Below are positions 1-8,191 of a DNA stretch of 64,000 bases, one piece after another. The translations under genes and the position numbers were made by a program. Each line of letters begins with the position of its first letter. Position 1 is the first letter of the stretch. This DNA is from Sunxiuqinia sp965372405. Its GTDB lineage: Bacteria; Bacteroidota; Bacteroidia; Bacteroidales; Prolixibacteraceae. Where the stretch lies: assembly GCA_965372405.1 (NCBI GenBank), contig CBDVCE010000006.1, positions 38,864-102,863 of the forward strand, read 5' to 3'. The notes under the pieces are model-generated. The model did no database searches, was not told the DNA's origin, and was given only the letters and a program-made list of their open reading frames with translations.

Positions 1-632
1 TCCGAACGTTCGGTTTTTGTTTCGGGTATTGTGAACCAGATTAAAAGGGCAGCGGCTAAGGTGAGTAAAGTATAAAACCATATAATTGTGACTAGTGCAT
101 GTGTGCGTTGGCTGGGAGTTATGTTTTCAAGATCACCCGGGAGTAATGTTGAAAGAAAAAATACAGCAATGCTTGCAGCGCCGGCGGCAGCCAGACCCCG
201 GCCTCCATCCAGCAATCCGAACGCTTTTCCTTGCGACAGCTTACCTCCCCATTCGCGGGTAGCACGTAACATAGCCGACCAAAAAAGTAGGATTGTAGTA
301 ATCCCCCAGAAACCAAATAGAAAGGAAAGTCCGGTTTGTCCGGGAATTGTAGTTAACCAGATACCCCCTAAGGCAGTACATAATAATGAAAAGCTCATTA
401 GTTTTCGTGCCGAAAAGCGATCGGCAATTACACCGCTGGGGAAATAAGACAATAATGCAAAAACACCATAAAAGGCAACAGCATCGCCCCACTGAGCGTT
501 GGACAGATTAAAGACCTCCAGAACAGTTGGCCGAAAAAAACGGGCAATGTGAAAAGGCAAACCAAAAATGATTTCCCCGGCCAATATAAGGCTTAAAATA
601 ATGATCCACTTCTTCGACTTATTATCTTCCAT
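1..632 (-). CDS. MFS transporter, 5' part only (cut by window edge)
   Basis: An open frame with no stop runs from an ATG at 632 to the window edge, giving about 210 residues. It has the pattern of the N-terminal half of a major facilitator: a short charged N-terminus (MEDNKSKKW), then hydrophobic helices separated by charged loops. The loop after the second helix reads GVIADRFSARK, which matches the classic MFS GxxxDRxGRR signature. A later loop reads LLDGGRGLAAA. The protein should sit in the inner membrane and move a small solute with a cation. The substrate cannot be told from this half. Frames on the opposite strand here are shadows. Confidence 0.85.
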   Translation of the reverse strand, partial: MEDNKSKKWIIILSLILAGEIIFGLPFHIARFFRPTVLEVFNLSNAQWGDAVAFYGVFALLSYFPSGVIADRFSARKLMSFSLLCTALGGIWLTTIPGQTGLSFLFGFWGITTILLFWSAMLRATREWGGKLSQGKAFGLLDGGRGLAAAGAASIAVFFLSTLLPGDLENITPSQRTHALVTIIWFYTLLTLAAALLIWFTIPETKTERS

Positions 633-1609
633 CCGATGGGTTCGGTTTATTTGGATACCCGTTAAAGTTAAGGATTTAATGAAAGAATTGTTTGATGCGG
701 TGCAAGATCTATTAATTCAATTAATCCGCTATCTCTTGTTTACAACGAGGGATTCATTATTGATCGTTTTTAACGATAATTTATGCGGTGCATGCAACCA
801 ATTATTCCAATCAACCGAATAGTTGCACCTTAATTTCCTCCACACAACCCAGGCCCCGGGTTAAAACCCAGGGTTAATAATATTTAAGTCCTATAGTGAA
901 GTATTGCTTTCCCTAATTTTAAATATATATATGATAAAGTCATTCTGTCCGGCAGCTGCCGGATCAGAATCTCCGTCTAATACGAAAAACTATAAATTGA
1001 AGCAGATCCTGAATCGAGTTAAGGATGACGAGATGATAGTGGGGGTTATTAGAAAGGCGGAGGCCTGTCAAAGTAGGCCGGGCCGGCGATGCTTCCGATA
1101 TTTATCGGGAGTGGGAAGAAGGATGACTTTGACTTGATTTTTCTTTGTTTCGTTTCTTTTCATCTAAGGAAAAGAAATGAAAGGATTAAGGGAAAAGAAA
1201 ATGAAAATACAATGCGGTGCATGAAACCAATTATTTCAACTAGCCCAATTGATTCACCTACCTTTCCTTGTTAGACGGAGATCCCGAATCGAGTTCGGGA
1301 TGACGAGATCATGAAGGGGTTTGACTTGAGGCCTCGGGGTTTCTTTGTTTCGTTTCATCAATGGAAAAGAAATGAAAGTATGTTACTGTAAATGAAGAAA
1401 TCACGTTTCGACGGAGATCCTGATCCGGCAGCTGCCGGACAGGATGACGAGCTCATTATGGGGTTTGGGGCAACGCCTCATGAGGATGACAGTATGAAAT
1501 ATTGGTTTTGAATGAAAACAAAAAATGAAAAGCGATGCTACTCCCCATCTGGAAATGTCGTAATTTTGAAATAATTTCTACAACCAATAAACACTAAAAC
1601 ACTAAAACA
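633..1609. other. Non-coding stretch with dispersed hairpin repeats
   Basis: About 980 bases without a convincing gene. Short frames here have no recognisable protein character and run through the hairpins. The stretch carries several copies of a hairpin repeat (separate entry), a second palindrome near 850-875 (CCCGGGTTAAAACCC), and pieces repeated within the stretch such as TTTCTTTGTTTCG near 1141 and 1340. The promoters of the flanking MFS and lipoprotein genes must lie here, but I could not place one confidently. Confidence 0.6.
942..1445. repeat. Four copies of a short hairpin repeat family
   Basis: Imperfect palindromes at 942-970, 1005-1025, 1282-1300 and 1417-1445 share the layout GAGATCC-core-GGATGACGAG. 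The core is either TCCGGCAGCTGCCGGA or CGAATCGAGTTCG. Three are followed by GGATGACGAGAT or GGATGACGAGCT. The copy at 942-970 is inverted and is followed by CTCCGTCTAA. Related pieces recur near 12885 and 13229. This is a REP-like dispersed family. The loop and core vary while the flanks are kept, as expected of a mobilised hairpin rather than a terminator. Confidence 0.7.
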
Positions 1610-2728
1610 ATGAACAAATTGATCTTACTAGCCGCGGTGCTCATTATGACTGCATGCAGCACACCCCAAAAAACAAAAATCCCATGTTACGCCTGGGTAG
1701 GCGGACCGGGAAGTGCTACCGACTCAATGATTGTTGAAAATTTCACCGACCTGAAAAACAAAGGAATCGATGGATTGATGTATAATGGCGGTCACGACCC
1801 AGCCACCTATAGCCGCGTTGGGAAATTAGCTAAGCAGGTTGGATTGGAATTTCACACATGGATACCAACCATGATTCAGCGTACAAACCCCAAGCTTGAT
1901 TCTGCATGGTATGCAATAAATGGAAAAGGTGAATCGGCTTTCGATAAACCGGCTTATGTGGCACACTACCAGTTTTTATGTCCGAACCGCGATGAGGTGT
2001 ATGACTTCCTTGCCGATTTGTATGGCTCAGTGGCCGATGTGCCCGAGGTTGATGCTATTCATCTCGACTTTATCCGTTTTCCGGATGTGATTCTTGCCCG
2101 TGGACTTTGGGAAAAGTATGACTTGGTACAAGACCGTGAATTTCCTGAGTTCGACTACTGCTACTGCGACAAATGTGTGGCCGACTTCAAAGAGCAATCG
2201 GGTGTTGACATTAAAGAAGTGGAAGACCCATCGCAAGTAAAAGAGTGGGTGCAGTTTCGCTACGACTTAATCACCAATATGGTGAACCGACTGGCTGATG
2301 TGGTACATGGTAAAAACAAGCACCTGAATGCAGCGGTTTTCCCGGGACCATTTTCTGAGGCTAAGAAAATTGCCCGTCAGGAATGGGAAAAGTGGAACAT
2401 CGACCAGGTATACCCCATGCTTTATAACGATTTTTATTTGGAAGGACCCGAGTGGATTGGCGAGATGTGTAAAGAAGGCACCGAAGCCATTAATCACTCC
2501 AAACCTTTATATAGCGGACTGTTTATTTGTCCAAACCCGGCCAACAAAGCCAATGAGCCCGATCCTGAAGGACATGGTTTACTACCCGAAGAGCTGGAAG
2601 ATGCCATTCGCCAGTCTATGCAAAACGGAGCAACCGGTATTTGCCTGTTTACTCCCGGTCGCATGACCGATGCACACTGGGAAGTATTTGAAAAAGCAAT
2701 CTATACTGATTATACGAAGGAGCAATAA
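1610..2728 (+). CDS. Lipoprotein with glycosyl-hydrolase-like TIM barrel
   Basis: 372 residues. The N-terminus MNKLILLAAVLIMTAC is a lipoprotein signal with the acylated Cys at residue 16, so the protein is membrane-anchored and exported. The rest resembles the GHL10/DUF187-like family of predicted glycosidases: an early GIDGLMYNGG strand, FHTWIPTMI, and the hallmark VDAIHLDFIRFPD around residue 145, whose Asp and Arg line the barrel in this family. Two closely spaced cysteines (YCYCDKCV) near residue 185 are typical of the group. The substrate is unknown. The gene stands alone and ends at a good terminator. Family call is fairly sure, enzymatic role is inference. Confidence 0.75.
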   Translation: MNKLILLAAVLIMTACSTPQKTKIPCYAWVGGPGSATDSMIVENFTDLKNKGIDGLMYNGGHDPATYSRVGKLAKQVGLEFHTWIPTMIQRTNPKLDSAWYAINGKGESAFDKPAYVAHYQFLCPNRDEVYDFLADLYGSVADVPEVDAIHLDFIRFPDVILARGLWEKYDLVQDREFPEFDYCYCDKCVADFKEQSGVDIKEVEDPSQVKEWVQFRYDLITNMVNRLADVVHGKNKHLNAAVFPGPFSEAKKIARQEWEKWNIDQVYPMLYNDFYLEGPEWIGEMCKEGTEAINHSKPLYSGLFICPNPANKANEPDPEGHGLLPEELEDAIRQSMQNGATGICLFTPGRMTDAHWEVFEKAIYTDYTKEQ

Positions 2729-2755
2729 GACTTCTATATCATACGATATTTTGAG

Positions 2756-2786
2756 AGGCTGTCTTTAGAGGCAGCCTTCTTTTTTG
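2756..2786 (+). terminator. Intrinsic terminator after the lipoprotein gene
   Basis: Stem AGGCTGTCT / AGGCAGCCT (one G-T pair) with loop TTAG, followed by TCTTTTTTG, 27 bases after the stop codon. Confidence 0.85.
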
Positions 2787-3450
2787 CTTCACAAAGAAAC
2801 TCTCAAATACAGAATTTTTTAATTTACTCCTGACCTTTCAAGTACAGGATTTGTCCACCTGACAAGGGGGACGAGGAAATATTCCGTTTTTGGTGGAATG
2901 TTGACGGAGGGGGTAATGCCTCAATCTGTTGCCGGACAGGATGGCCATCCGGCTCTTATTGGACAGAGGGGTGCTAAACCCCAATCACCATTCCTGTGCA
3001 GGCAGGAATCTCTATCAATCCCAGGCAAGCCCCCATTCCCGCGAAGGCGGGAATCTCCATCTAATACCGTCATTGCGATCTGGTTATTGCCAGAGAAGCA
3101 ATCTGTTTATGTCAAAGTTTTTAACCACCTCCCCTAAAATCAAATCATTGATTTTAGGTACTCCTCCTGATTAGGAGGAGAATTGAACTTGTATAAGAAA
3201 ACCAAAAATTGAATGTCAATATCCCACCACCAAAGTATAGATTTGTCCCCCTGACAAGGGGGACGAGGAATGAGGCAACTGCCGAATGACGGAGGGGGTA
3301 AAAAATACCCAAGCATTCCCACAAAAGCCCTTCATCAATACCGTCATTGCGATCTGGCTATTGCCAGAGAAGCAATCTATTTCAAATCTCTCAAAACCTC
3401 CATACCTTTACTTCATGGCAGATGTTCATATCTGACAATTGCAGTTGACC
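2787..3450. repeat. Repeat-rich non-coding block
   Basis: No supported gene. The block holds a partial copy (2840-2915) and a full copy (3123-3302) of a roughly 180-bp dispersed repeat whose second full copy is at 12911-13133. It also holds two copies (3068-3105, 3342-3379) of a CGTCATTGCGATCTGG...AGAAGCAATCT repeat, and CCCGCGAAGGCGGGAATCT near 3040. Small frames here are repeat translations. The block forms the left border of the AT-rich methyltransferase island. Confidence 0.75.
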
Positions 3451-4137
3451 ATGAATAAAGAAAAAAAGAATATCAGAATTATTGATGAAGATAAAATTGA
3501 ATTCTTTCAGGAGGAATTGCTCAAATGGTATTCTAAACATGGAAGAGATTTTCCATGGAGGAAGAAATCTGCAACAAATTATGAGTTAATTATAGCTGAA
3601 GTATTTTTACAACGAACCAAAGCAGAAACAGTTGCAAAATTTCTATCAGTATTCTTAAAGAAGTATCCATCTTGGAAAAAACTTTCATTTGCTACTGAAG
3701 AAGAATTACAAAAGATATTACGCCCAATTGGTTTGTATAAACAAAGAGGATCAAGGCTATATGGATTAGCACAAGAATTAAATAAACGACATGGCCGTTT
3801 CCCTAAAGAACGAAATCAAGTTGAGGAAATTCCAATGATGGGGCAATACATTACGAATGCTTATGAACTTTATGTGTTAAAGAAGAAAGCTCCACTACTT
3901 GATGTTAATATGGCAAGAGTTTTAGAGCGTTTCTTTGGGGCTCGGAAGTTAGCAGATATTCGATATGATCCTTATTTACAAACGTTAGCTTATAGAGTTG
4001 TAAATATAGAGAATTCAAAAAAATTGAGTTGGGCAATATTGGATTATGGAGCAATAATCTGTCATTCGAATAAGCCACTTTGTATAAATTGCAATTTAAA
4101 AAAACAATGTATTGATTATAGAAATTCGTCAATCTAA
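3451..4137 (+). CDS. HhH-GPD DNA glycosylase, probable T:G mismatch type (Mig-like)
   Basis: 228 residues from the ATG at 3451; a longer frame from a TTG at 3439 is less likely. It belongs to the EndoIII/MutY superfamily. The helix-hairpin-helix region is degenerate (IPMMGQYITNAYEL), followed by the catalytic-Asp segment LLDVNMARV with Asp151. A C-terminal iron-sulphur loop has Cys204-X6-Cys211-X2-Cys214-X5-Cys220. Endonuclease III has a catalytic Lys where this protein has Tyr133. In the T:G glycosylase Mig of the M.MthTI plasmid the residue is also Tyr, which points to repair of T:G mispairs left by 5-methylcytosine deamination. Its 3' end overlaps the convergent caspase-like gene by four bases and a C5 methyltransferase lies nearby, as with Mig and Vsr. 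MutY activity on A:G is the main alternative. Confidence 0.8.
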   Translation: MNKEKKNIRIIDEDKIEFFQEELLKWYSKHGRDFPWRKKSATNYELIIAEVFLQRTKAETVAKFLSVFLKKYPSWKKLSFATEEELQKILRPIGLYKQRGSRLYGLAQELNKRHGRFPKERNQVEEIPMMGQYITNAYELYVLKKKAPLLDVNMARVLERFFGARKLADIRYDPYLQTLAYRVVNIENSKKLSWAILDYGAIICHSNKPLCINCNLKKQCIDYRNSSI

Positions 4138-4820
4138 AGAGATGTTGTAATATCCCCAAAATATCTTAATTCATTTTTAAGAATAAAAAGGAGAGTTGCA
4201 AGTTTCTTATTTTCATTTGAATTTCTTTCTAATATGATTCTTGACATGGATCTATTAACTCTTAGTTTTATGCGGTTAAATAATTGCATAAAAGAGAAAT
4301 TTCCATTCAAAGAATCGATCAATGCTTCAGTAATAATCTGTGTCAATAATTTTTTATAATTGTCAAGAATCATTTGATTAATATTATCGTATTCTCCACT
4401 GAATCTTTGAAGATGTTCAATTTCCGCGGGTTCAGATGGTAAATCACCAAAGCCAATAGATGCTATTATCCCACAACTAGTACTATATTTTTTTAAATAT
4501 TCTTCTGATCTGCAGGAAATGAGAAGTAGTTTTTTTCGTTCAAATACATTCAGCATATCACCTTCGATGAATTTTTCCAATGTAAAATCTCTTGTATTTG
4601 TTCCACACAAATAGTCACTGCCTCCATGTCCTAAAAATATAGTCAATGTTTCATCTGGTAGTTTTTCTATTAACTCGATACATTCTTCATGTGAAGATTT
4701 ATTTCCCTCAATCCGAAATAAGATTAGTTTTCGATTAGTATTTTCAAGAAGAGAATTACTTATAAACTCAAGAAAATCTGTTGTTTTATCCTTTGGATGT
4801 ATTATTAATATTGGGGCCAT
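4134..4820 (-). CDS. Small caspase/CHAT-like predicted protease
   Basis: 228 residues, last gene of the four-gene minus-strand operon, six bases after the receiver-like gene. An alpha/beta start (APILIIHP) is followed by TIFLGHGGSDYLCG with His65 and KKLLLISCRSEEY with Cys103. The order and spacing match the His-Cys dyad of caspase-like and CHAT peptidases: a strand ending in HG, then a strand ending in SC about 40 residues on. A conserved-looking GIIASIGFGDLPSE follows, then a helical C-terminus (140-228) rich in Leu, Asn and Arg. No signal peptide or membrane segment. In many prokaryotic immune and suicide systems such peptidases are the effector. The dyad is seen; protease activity and target are inferred. 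Confidence 0.6.
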   Translation of the reverse strand: MAPILIIHPKDKTTDFLEFISNSLLENTNRKLILFRIEGNKSSHEECIELIEKLPDETLTIFLGHGGSDYLCGTNTRDFTLEKFIEGDMLNVFERKKLLLISCRSEEYLKKYSTSCGIIASIGFGDLPSEPAEIEHLQRFSGEYDNINQMILDNYKKLLTQIITEALIDSLNGNFSFMQLFNRIKLRVNRSMSRIILERNSNENKKLATLLFILKNELRYFGDITTSL

Positions 4821-4826
4821 ATTTCG

Positions 4827-5531
4827 TTAACTATTAAGCTCAACCATATGAGAAACTGCCCTTTCAATGATCTCTTTATTAAATTTCGAACCAGTAGAAT
4901 AATCATTCTGAATTATTGTAGCAATCTCTTCAAGTGTTTTACCTTCAAATTTTGGATATGTATTTTCAAATATCAATTCTGGATGTTTACTTAACTCTTT
5001 GATTATTGAAACATCTGCACTATTATCATTTTTGCTGAGAAATGAAGCAATCGATTTTTCATATTCAGTTCGATCAACGAAATCGACAACTTTTATATCC
5101 ACTAAGGTTTTTATTTGTTTCCAAACATCTTTAAAATTTTTCTTCCCTTCTTTATAAGCCTCCAATGAAATCTCAATCTCATCCTTCAATATGCCTGAGT
5201 ATAGTAATTTCGGAGTAGATCTTCGAATCCCTTCTGATTCAAGAAATCGTAAAAATTTAATTCCATCTACGCCATCTGTCTCATCATCGAAATCAAAATC
5301 TATAGCGATTAAATCAAAATTAATACCCCGAAATTCTTTAATAAAAGCAGCTTTTACTTTATCTAAGTCTATTTTCCCTTTTGACAATAAATCCTCTCTT
5401 TCTCCACTTCCTAATAAAAATTGATAGCATTCAACTTTTATATCTTTCTTCTCACCTTCTCTAATTATATCATCGAGACTACCTGCTTCCTGTTGATTTT
5501 CATTGTCTATTATCAAACAAGTTTTTGCCAT
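4827..5531 (-). CDS. Receiver-like (REC) signalling protein with C-terminal extension
   Basis: 234 residues. The N-terminus reads TCLIIDNENQQ, matching the acidic pocket after strand 1 of response regulators. NFDLIAIDFDFDD places Asp78 at the phospho-acceptor position at the end of strand 3, and PKLLYSG gives the conserved Ser after strand 4. The usual Lys after strand 5 is not evident. A 26-residue insert between strand 1 and strand 3 and a 100-residue C-terminal extension (DVSIIKELSKHPELIF to the end) are not familiar, and no DNA-binding domain is recognisable. It lies two bases after the GHKL gene and six before the caspase-like gene, so it probably relays between them. Phosphotransfer is inference. 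Confidence 0.6.
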   Translation of the reverse strand: MAKTCLIIDNENQQEAGSLDDIIREGEKKDIKVECYQFLLGSGEREDLLSKGKIDLDKVKAAFIKEFRGINFDLIAIDFDFDDETDGVDGIKFLRFLESEGIRRSTPKLLYSGILKDEIEISLEAYKEGKKNFKDVWKQIKTLVDIKVVDFVDRTEYEKSIASFLSKNDNSADVSIIKELSKHPELIFENTYPKFEGKTLEEIATIIQNDYSTGSKFNKEIIERAVSHMVELNS

Positions 5532-5533
5532 AA

Positions 5534-8191
5534 TTACATAAATATTATTTCAAAACAAGCACCTTTTTGAATTACGTTATTATTCAAAAAACGAATACTT
5601 GCCTTCATTGATTTTAAAGTTTTTCTTACGGTATAAAGACCAATCCCAGACCCATCTGTTGTTGTTATGCCTAACTCAAAAATATCTTCTGGGTTTTTAA
5701 GGTGCAGCTTCAAGCCCTCTCCATCATCTGATATCAGTAATCTTATTGAGTCATTTTCATGTTTTGTAATTTCGAATACAATTCTTTTTGCACCAGCTTT
5801 ATCCGAATTTGAAATTAAATCATCAAGAACGAGTGATAATTCCAATACATTGAATTTCTTAATCAGAGACGCATTGTCATTGTTTGTAACTATAAATTCA
5901 ATTTGATTCTTGTCATATATTACAGAATATATATCTATATATTGAATGATATAATTAATGAGGTCAGCTGTTTGGCTATTAGCTTGTGTTTTAAAATTAG
6001 CTCTTGTAATCAATTTGCTAATTTTAAGCGCCTTCTCCGCATTAAACTTAATTATATGTAGCTTCTCTAATGATTCTTTTTTCTTTAGTGTATCATTTAT
6101 TGTTTTTTCATAAAGAGTAGTTGCATTCAAATTAATTGCCTTAGCCGTGAGTTTAATATTATGAATTAGTCCTTTAGCTTCTTGACTAATTCCTTTCGCA
6201 GAAGCCTTCAGATATGTATTCTTCTCACGTTCAAGTTCCAGTCGTTCTTCTAATTCCTTTTTTTCACGTTCTACTCTTTCCGTCTTCTCTTCTGCCTCTA
6301 CTCTCCGTGACTCCTCTTCTTGCCAAACTTTTAAATCTCTTAAATAAACTTTTTCATTCTTTTGAATTTCATTGAGAAATTCTTCATTACCAGTTTTGCG
6401 TGCAATATTTTTCAATTTCTCAAAATGAGATACTTGCTGCTCTGAAATTTCAGATTGAATATACTTTATAAGTTTAGGAGAATAGTCCTCAAGTTCAACA
6501 CCTTGCTGTCCTGAAATATCCTCAACAAAATCGACAATTTGATTTCGAGCTGTTAAATCTAATTTTTCCTCCTTGTTCCCAGTTCGTTTTTTTATCTTCC
6601 ATAAAATTGGTTCAATATATTTTTCGAGTTTTTTTAATGACGATTGGAAAAAATCATTTAACTCAAAAGTGCCAGGAGATTCAATTAATCCACCATCTCT
6701 ACTTGTTGTTTCAACGAAATACTCTGATTTGTTCCCAATTTCTACACTTCCTATTATTTCTCTACTTCCTAAATACCTACTATAACCTTGAGATTTTCTT
6801 CGGTTAATCCCGAATGGATCATGTTCTGGTTTACCATAAGGTAAAACTCGAAATCCATTGTTAAATAAAAATACTGAACCAAAATTGACAGAATCAATTT
6901 TCATCCTTTTCTTAAAGTTTATTTTAGCTGAACGATTTAAATAAAAGACCTGAATTGTTGAGTTTGCAGGAATATAATTAAAACTATTACTTTCTTTTAT
7001 TCTATAAATTAACTCTCCTCTATCAAGTAATTCTGTTACGATAAAATTTGAATCCTCACTAATCTTAACAAAAATTTGAGTTGTTTTAATTTTAAGAATA
7101 TCAAAAACAAAGTTTTTTACATTTCCATTAACAATACTTCTATAATTATAATTCTTTAATTTTCTAATCCGTTCATCCTCTTCCAACTCTCTTTCATCAA
7201 TAACTTCAATCTCAAAATTACTTTTCCCTTCTGACGAAATAGAAGAAAATGGATTAATTAATTTTTCTAAGGACTCTTTAAGTTCAAGCTTTTTGCGTCT
7301 ATTCCAAACCGTTCTTAAATTCGAAATTTGTAGAATTAACCCATGCTCAAACCCATCAAAAGAGGTTGTCATTCCTTCCTTGTAAACTACATCAATATCA
7401 TCAAATTCTTTTGTTGAACTCTTATCATATTGATCCCAATTGAAATTAAGATCCCAATAGGTTGAATCATTTATTTTCCGTGTCTTTAAACTAAGCTTGC
7501 TTCCAAGGCTATCTGCCGAGAACCTCCCAATTCCTTTTGCTCCCGCATAGTTTCTATGAGGATTAATTTTATCTCGGTAAGTATTATTCCGGTTCTCTTC
7601 AAATTCTTCATCCTCAACGCCAGCGCTCTTTGCAGAGTACGCCACAAATAACCATTTATTGATGATATCCTTTCTATTCATTCCTTTCCCATCATCCCAA
7701 ATAGTTATTCTATCATTTTCGAATATCACTTTGACTAATGTCGCGTGTGCATCAAAGGAATTCTTCACTAGTTCAAACACAGCAACAAATTCATCAGTAA
7801 TTAGCTCCTTTCCTAAGATGTTTTTTAAATACGAACTTATTCGAAACTTGAACTCATCAAATTCTTCTGTGGGTTCTTCATCCACATTTTCTTCTGGTGT
7901 TGTCGTTTTTATATGTTTTTCCCAAATTTTAGGAATTAGTGAATTCGGATGATTTCTCCCAGTTTTTTTTGAATCTACAGCTCTAAAACCTAAAAGTTGG
8001 TTCTCTACTGATCTAACTGTACGCCCCAAATTATCTGCCAGAAGATGAATTTTAGGATTGTTTTCATGAATTCCTTTGCCATTTATCTCTATATATAAAT
8101 CACAAACTTGCTCTAGCTCTTCCCTTGAAAAAGGAGTACCAGAAAGCTCATTTTTTTCTCCACCTGTTATTCTTCTGTATCGTTTAACCAT
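5534..8191 (-). CDS. Double-GHKL ATPase: MORC/Hsp90-like front, histidine-kinase-like back
   Basis: 885 residues. Residues 15-75 (GTPFSREELEQVCDLYIEI...LLADNLGRTVRSVENQLLGF) resemble the small N-terminal domain seen in some HNH-type restriction enzymes. Residues 130-330 form a GHKL ATPase: N-box ELVKNSFDA (Asn144), G1 DDGKGM (166-171), and a G2 loop GAKGIGRFSADSLG from 217, of the MORC/MutL/Hsp90 type. Residues about 590-660 are a highly charged coiled coil. Next comes LIHNIKLTAKAIN (His677), H-box-like but with Asn in place of the usual Glu/Asp. A second GHKL domain follows: N-box DDLISNSDKA (Asn795), G1 DDGEGL, G2 GSGIGLYTV, as in sensor kinases. It overlaps the methyltransferase gene by eight bases. 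Probably a cytoplasmic sensor with a two-component-style output; the signal is unknown. Confidence 0.75.
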   Translation of the reverse strand: MVKRYRRITGGEKNELSGTPFSREELEQVCDLYIEINGKGIHENNPKIHLLADNLGRTVRSVENQLLGFRAVDSKKTGRNHPNSLIPKIWEKHIKTTTPEENVDEEPTEEFDEFKFRISSYLKNILGKELITDEFVAVFELVKNSFDAHATLVKVIFENDRITIWDDGKGMNRKDIINKWLFVAYSAKSAGVEDEEFEENRNNTYRDKINPHRNYAGAKGIGRFSADSLGSKLSLKTRKINDSTYWDLNFNWDQYDKSSTKEFDDIDVVYKEGMTTSFDGFEHGLILQISNLRTVWNRRKKLELKESLEKLINPFSSISSEGKSNFEIEVIDERELEEDERIRKLKNYNYRSIVNGNVKNFVFDILKIKTTQIFVKISEDSNFIVTELLDRGELIYRIKESNSFNYIPANSTIQVFYLNRSAKINFKKRMKIDSVNFGSVFLFNNGFRVLPYGKPEHDPFGINRRKSQGYSRYLGSREIIGSVEIGNKSEYFVETTSRDGGLIESPGTFELNDFFQSSLKKLEKYIEPILWKIKKRTGNKEEKLDLTARNQIVDFVEDISGQQGVELEDYSPKLIKYIQSEISEQQVSHFEKLKNIARKTGNEEFLNEIQKNEKVYLRDLKVWQEEESRRVEAEEKTERVEREKKELEERLELEREKNTYLKASAKGISQEAKGLIHNIKLTAKAINLNATTLYEKTINDTLKKKESLEKLHIIKFNAEKALKISKLITRANFKTQANSQTADLINYIIQYIDIYSVIYDKNQIEFIVTNNDNASLIKKFNVLELSLVLDDLISNSDKAGAKRIVFEITKHENDSIRLLISDDGEGLKLHLKNPEDIFELGITTTDGSGIGLYTVRKTLKSMKASIRFLNNNVIQKGACFEIIFM

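Noticed and set aside
904..1274. Small plus-strand frames between the MFS and lipoprotein genes
   Set aside because: They translate the hairpin repeats and low-complexity DNA.
3123..3379. Integrase or tRNA attachment site at the left island border
   Set aside because: No tRNA gene, integrase gene or clear direct repeat at both island ends was found; only dispersed repeats.
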